A stretch of 64,000 nt of DNA from Papillibacter cinnamivorans DSM 12816 (GTDB taxonomy: Bacteria; Bacillota; Clostridia; Oscillospirales; Oscillospiraceae). The stretch is from positions 310,001-374,000 of the forward strand of contig NZ_FWXW01000001.1 in NCBI RefSeq assembly GCF_900176335.1, written 5' to 3'. This document shows positions 62,056 to 64,000 of the stretch, one piece after another (within the stretch, counting starts at the first letter, position 1; every line of letters begins with the position of its first letter). The position numbers and the translations under genes are program-made. The notes under the pieces were generated by a model. That model had not been told where the DNA came from. It did not search any database and was given only the letters and a program-made list of their open reading frames with translations.

Positions 62056-63324
62056 GTGGAAAATCGTAAAATCTATGAGGACATCGCGCAGCGCACCGAC
62101 GGTGATATCTATATCGGAGTGGTGGGACCGGTGAGGACCGGAAAATCCACCTTCATCAAGCGCTTCATGGAGACCCTTGTTATTCCCAACATAGACAATG
62201 TCTACCGCCGGGAACGGGCCAAGGATGAGCTCCCTCAGAGCGGCTCCGGGCGCACCGTTATGACGGCGGAGCCCAAATTCGTCCCCGAGGAGGCCGTGCA
62301 GATCAATCTGGGAGGCGGCGCCGCTTTTTCCGTCCGGCTCATCGACTGCGTGGGCTACATGGTGGAGGGGGCCGCGGGGCACATGGAAGGGGAGTACCCC
62401 CGCATGGTCACCACGCCCTGGTTCGACCATGAGATTCCCATGACCGAAGCCGCCGAGATCGGCACCCGGAAGGTGATCGCGGAGCACTCCACCATCGGCA
62501 TCGTCATCACCACCGACGGGACTATCACCGAGATTCCCAGGGAGGATTACATTGCCGCTGAAGACCGGGTGATCCGGGAACTCAAGGAACTGGGAAAACC
62601 CTTTTTGGTGGTGGTGAACTCCGCCAGCCCCAATTCCGACAGAGCCGTCGCCATCCGCAACGAGCTGGCCGCCAAGTACCAGGTGACATGCATGACCGCC
62701 AACTGCCTGGAGCTTCGGGAATCCGACATCACCGATATTCTCCGGGGGGTTCTCTACGAATTTCCGGTCAAGGAGCTGGACCTTTTCCTTCCACCCTGGG
62801 TGGATGCTCTGCCCCATGGAAACCCCATCAAGAACGAGCTCTACGCCGCCATCCGCGGGGGCGCGGCAGAAATGCGCCGCATCCGGGATGTGGAGTCCGC
62901 CATTGAAAAGATGGGGGAGGGGGGCAGCATCAGCTCTGCCAAGATAGGCAGCATCAATCTCGGCATGGGGATCGCCACGGCGATACTCGCCCTTCCCCGG
63001 GAGCTTTTCTACACCACCCTCAGCAATCAGTCAGGCTTTGCCGTTGCCGACGACGGCGATCTCATGAATCTTCTCACCGGTCTGTCCTCGGTCAAGCGGG
63101 AATATGACAAGGTGGCGGCCGCCCTCCAGGAGGTCCGTTCCACCGGGTACGGCATCGTAACCCCCGACGCCGACGAGCTTATTCTGGAGGAACCGGAGAT
63201 CGTCCGTCAGGGAGGCCGGTACGGGGTCCGTCTCAAAGCTTCCGCTCCGTCAATACAGAATGTACGTAGCAAACGGAAGCAAAACCCTCTTTCATCGGAG
63301 CGTATTCTCACGTGTAAAGTATAA
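62056..63324 (+). CDS. spoIVA: Stage IV sporulation protein A, C-terminally shortened
   Basis: The coat-basement ATPase that polymerises around the forespore. It has the start KIYEDIAQRTDGDIYIG, Walker A GPVRTGKST at 24-32 and LIDCVGYMVEGAAGHMEG. The match to SpoIVA continues to QGGRYGVRLKASAPSI near residue 400. After that the expected conserved end (about 90 residues finishing in a Gly/Ile-rich tail) is absent and replaced by about 20 unrelated residues with atypical codons. Length is 422 instead of about 492. In B. subtilis this end binds SpoVM. GTG start at 62056 with GAGGGG upstream. Confidence 0.88.
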   Translation: MENRKIYEDIAQRTDGDIYIGVVGPVRTGKSTFIKRFMETLVIPNIDNVYRRERAKDELPQSGSGRTVMTAEPKFVPEEAVQINLGGGAAFSVRLIDCVGYMVEGAAGHMEGEYPRMVTTPWFDHEIPMTEAAEIGTRKVIAEHSTIGIVITTDGTITEIPREDYIAAEDRVIRELKELGKPFLVVVNSASPNSDRAVAIRNELAAKYQVTCMTANCLELRESDITDILRGVLYEFPVKELDLFLPPWVDALPHGNPIKNELYAAIRGGAAEMRRIRDVESAIEKMGEGGSISSAKIGSINLGMGIATAILALPRELFYTTLSNQSGFAVADDGDLMNLLTGLSSVKREYDKVAAALQEVRSTGYGIVTPDADELILEEPEIVRQGGRYGVRLKASAPSIQNVRSKRKQNPLSSERILTCKV

Positions 63325-63342
63325 ATACTGAACATAATCGAT

Positions 63343-63363
63343 CCGCCGCCAGGCGGTTTTTAT
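63343..63363 (+). terminator. Rho-independent terminator after spoIVA
   Basis: CCGCC pairs with GGCGG around GCCA and runs into TTTTTAT, 18 bases after the stop. Confidence 0.75.
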
Positions 63364-63369
63364 ATGGCA

Positions 63370-63409
63370 AAACGGACGCTGCAGTTTTCGTTGATTGCAG
63401 CGGCCGTTT
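63370..63409 (-). terminator. Hairpin after the minus-strand glycosyltransferase
   Basis: AAACGG-A-CGCTGCA pairs with TGCAGCG-G-CCGTTT around a 12-nt loop, and on the minus strand continues into TTTTGCC. It lies 24 bases after the glycosyltransferase stop. Confidence 0.55.
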
Positions 63410-63432
63410 GCTGTTATTTTGGATAAGCCGGT

Positions 63433-64000
63433 CTATCCGGTATACTCGGAAAGGTCGTACAGGGTTCCGCTTCCTAGTCCGGTTCCCGTGAGGGAAACTC
63501 TGGAGCCCACCGTCTGCGCCCATTGGGCAATCTCGTTTCTTCCAATACTGTTCCGAAGCCAGAAATACCGGATCTCACCCTTTGCCACCAGGGCCTGGAA
63601 CTCCTCCAGGGTGATGGCTTCGTCGGTGCCCCGGAAGCCGCCGGTGGTCATCACCGGCAGATCGCTCCCCAGGATTACAGGCTCGGCGTCCGCCGCGGAG
63701 GTGACCGCGAGATAGTAGGTTTCACCGTTGTATTTGTTCTCAAGGTAAGCGTTCAGCTCTTCCGCCATTGCCGATATGGAGGAGCCCAGCCGGTATGCCG
63801 AGGGGCCGGCGGAGGGCAGCACGGACGAGGTCCCGTAAAGAATGGGGGTGAGGGACCAGAAAGCGGGAGCCGCCAGGATTCCCGCCGCAATGAGCGCGGA
63901 CGCCGCCCGGCGGGAGGCCCTCCGCCATCTTACGCTCCGGCGGAAAACCGTCAGGAGAAGGACTCCGGTTCCGATAGCGCCGCAAAGGATGGGGACAAAA
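63433..64000 (-). CDS. Glycosyltransferase family 39-like protein, C-terminal part (YkcA/YkcB type)
   Basis: The frame is open from the window edge to a TAG at 63433, so the 5' part lies outside. About 189 C-terminal residues are visible: a membrane helix (ALIAAGILAAPAFWSLTPILYG) and an extracytoplasmic domain with ELNAYLENKYNGETYYLAVTSAADAEPVILGSDLPVMTTGGFRGTDEAITLEEFQALVAKG. This is the C-terminal region of the ArnT-like mannosyltransferase family related to B. subtilis YkcA/YkcB. Donor and acceptor are unknown. Confidence 0.78.
   Translation of the reverse strand, partial: FVPILCGAIGTGVLLLTVFRRSVRWRRASRRAASALIAAGILAAPAFWSLTPILYGTSSVLPSAGPSAYRLGSSISAMAEELNAYLENKYNGETYYLAVTSAADAEPVILGSDLPVMTTGGFRGTDEAITLEEFQALVAKGEIRYFWLRNSIGRNEIAQWAQTVGSRVSLTGTGLGSGTLYDLSEYTG

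Noticed and set aside
62052-62069. ATG just before the spoIVA GTG
   Set aside because: It is in another frame and stops after five codons; the GTG at 62056 gives the conserved SpoIVA start.

Overview
The window looks like a GC-rich (roughly 60 % by eye), spore-forming, Gram-positive anaerobe of the Clostridia, most likely an Oscillospirales-type bacterium. Grounds for this are the IspH-ribosomal S1 fusion, the SpoIVA/SipL/SpoVM set, GerW (YtfJ), a DacF-type carboxypeptidase, CdaA/CdaR, DUF5685, DUF1540 and DUF3343 proteins, and gene orders typical of Clostridia. The lineage assignment is an inference from gene content. No tRNA, rRNA, CRISPR array, transposase or phage gene was recognised.

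Layout. 1-5.4 kb: end of rplS, then lepB-rbgA-rnhB-yraN, an M19 dipeptidase and thrC. 5.4-6.1 kb: two tandem minus-strand DUF1540 genes. 6.2-13.8 kb: a phosphoesterase, then the protein-quality-control block tig-clpP-clpX-lon-engB. 13.9-20.6 kb: an FAH-family enzyme, a structured repeat-rich intergenic region, an M50 protease, scpA-scpB, a DUF2953 protein, ytfJ (gerW), dacF and an rluB-type gene. 20.9-28.8 kb: rpiR-type regulator, BaiN-like flavoprotein, cmk, plsC, ispH-rpsA fusion, carD (flanked by copies of a 110-bp repeat), ispD, ispF. 29.1-39.4 kb: an accessory metabolic locus. It holds a minus-strand maoC, then a KASIII-like enzyme, livHMGF-livK, a family I CoA-transferase, an alpha/beta hydrolase and a TetR regulator. 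39.7-46.0 kb: DUF3343 plus a cysteine-desulfurase-like enzyme, cdaA-cdaR, rseC, DUF5685, a Cys-rich J-domain protein and a membrane protein. 46-59.8 kb: yicC-remA-gmk-rpoZ-priA-def-fmt-yugP-rsmB-rlmN-prpC-prkC-rsgA-thiN. 60-63.3 kb: a sporulation morphogenesis cluster with a 50-aa membrane protein, a 23-aa SpoVM homologue, a SipL-like protein and SpoIVA. 63.4-64 kb: the 3' end of a minus-strand glycosyltransferase gene.

How the genes work together. Most of the window is conserved housekeeping arranged in tight operons with many 4-bp ATGA/GTGA overlaps. The two parts that stand out are the 29-39 kb locus and the 60-63 kb sporulation cluster. In the 29-39 kb locus three promoters carry related TGAW-N6-TTCA inverted repeats at their start sites, which suggests one TetR-controlled regulon. 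It appears to import a small acid, activate it with CoA and process it through thiolase-fold, hydratase and hydrolase enzymes; the substrate is unknown. In the sporulation cluster the three physically interacting coat/cortex-linking proteins are neighbours, and SpoIVA lacks its usual C-terminal domain.
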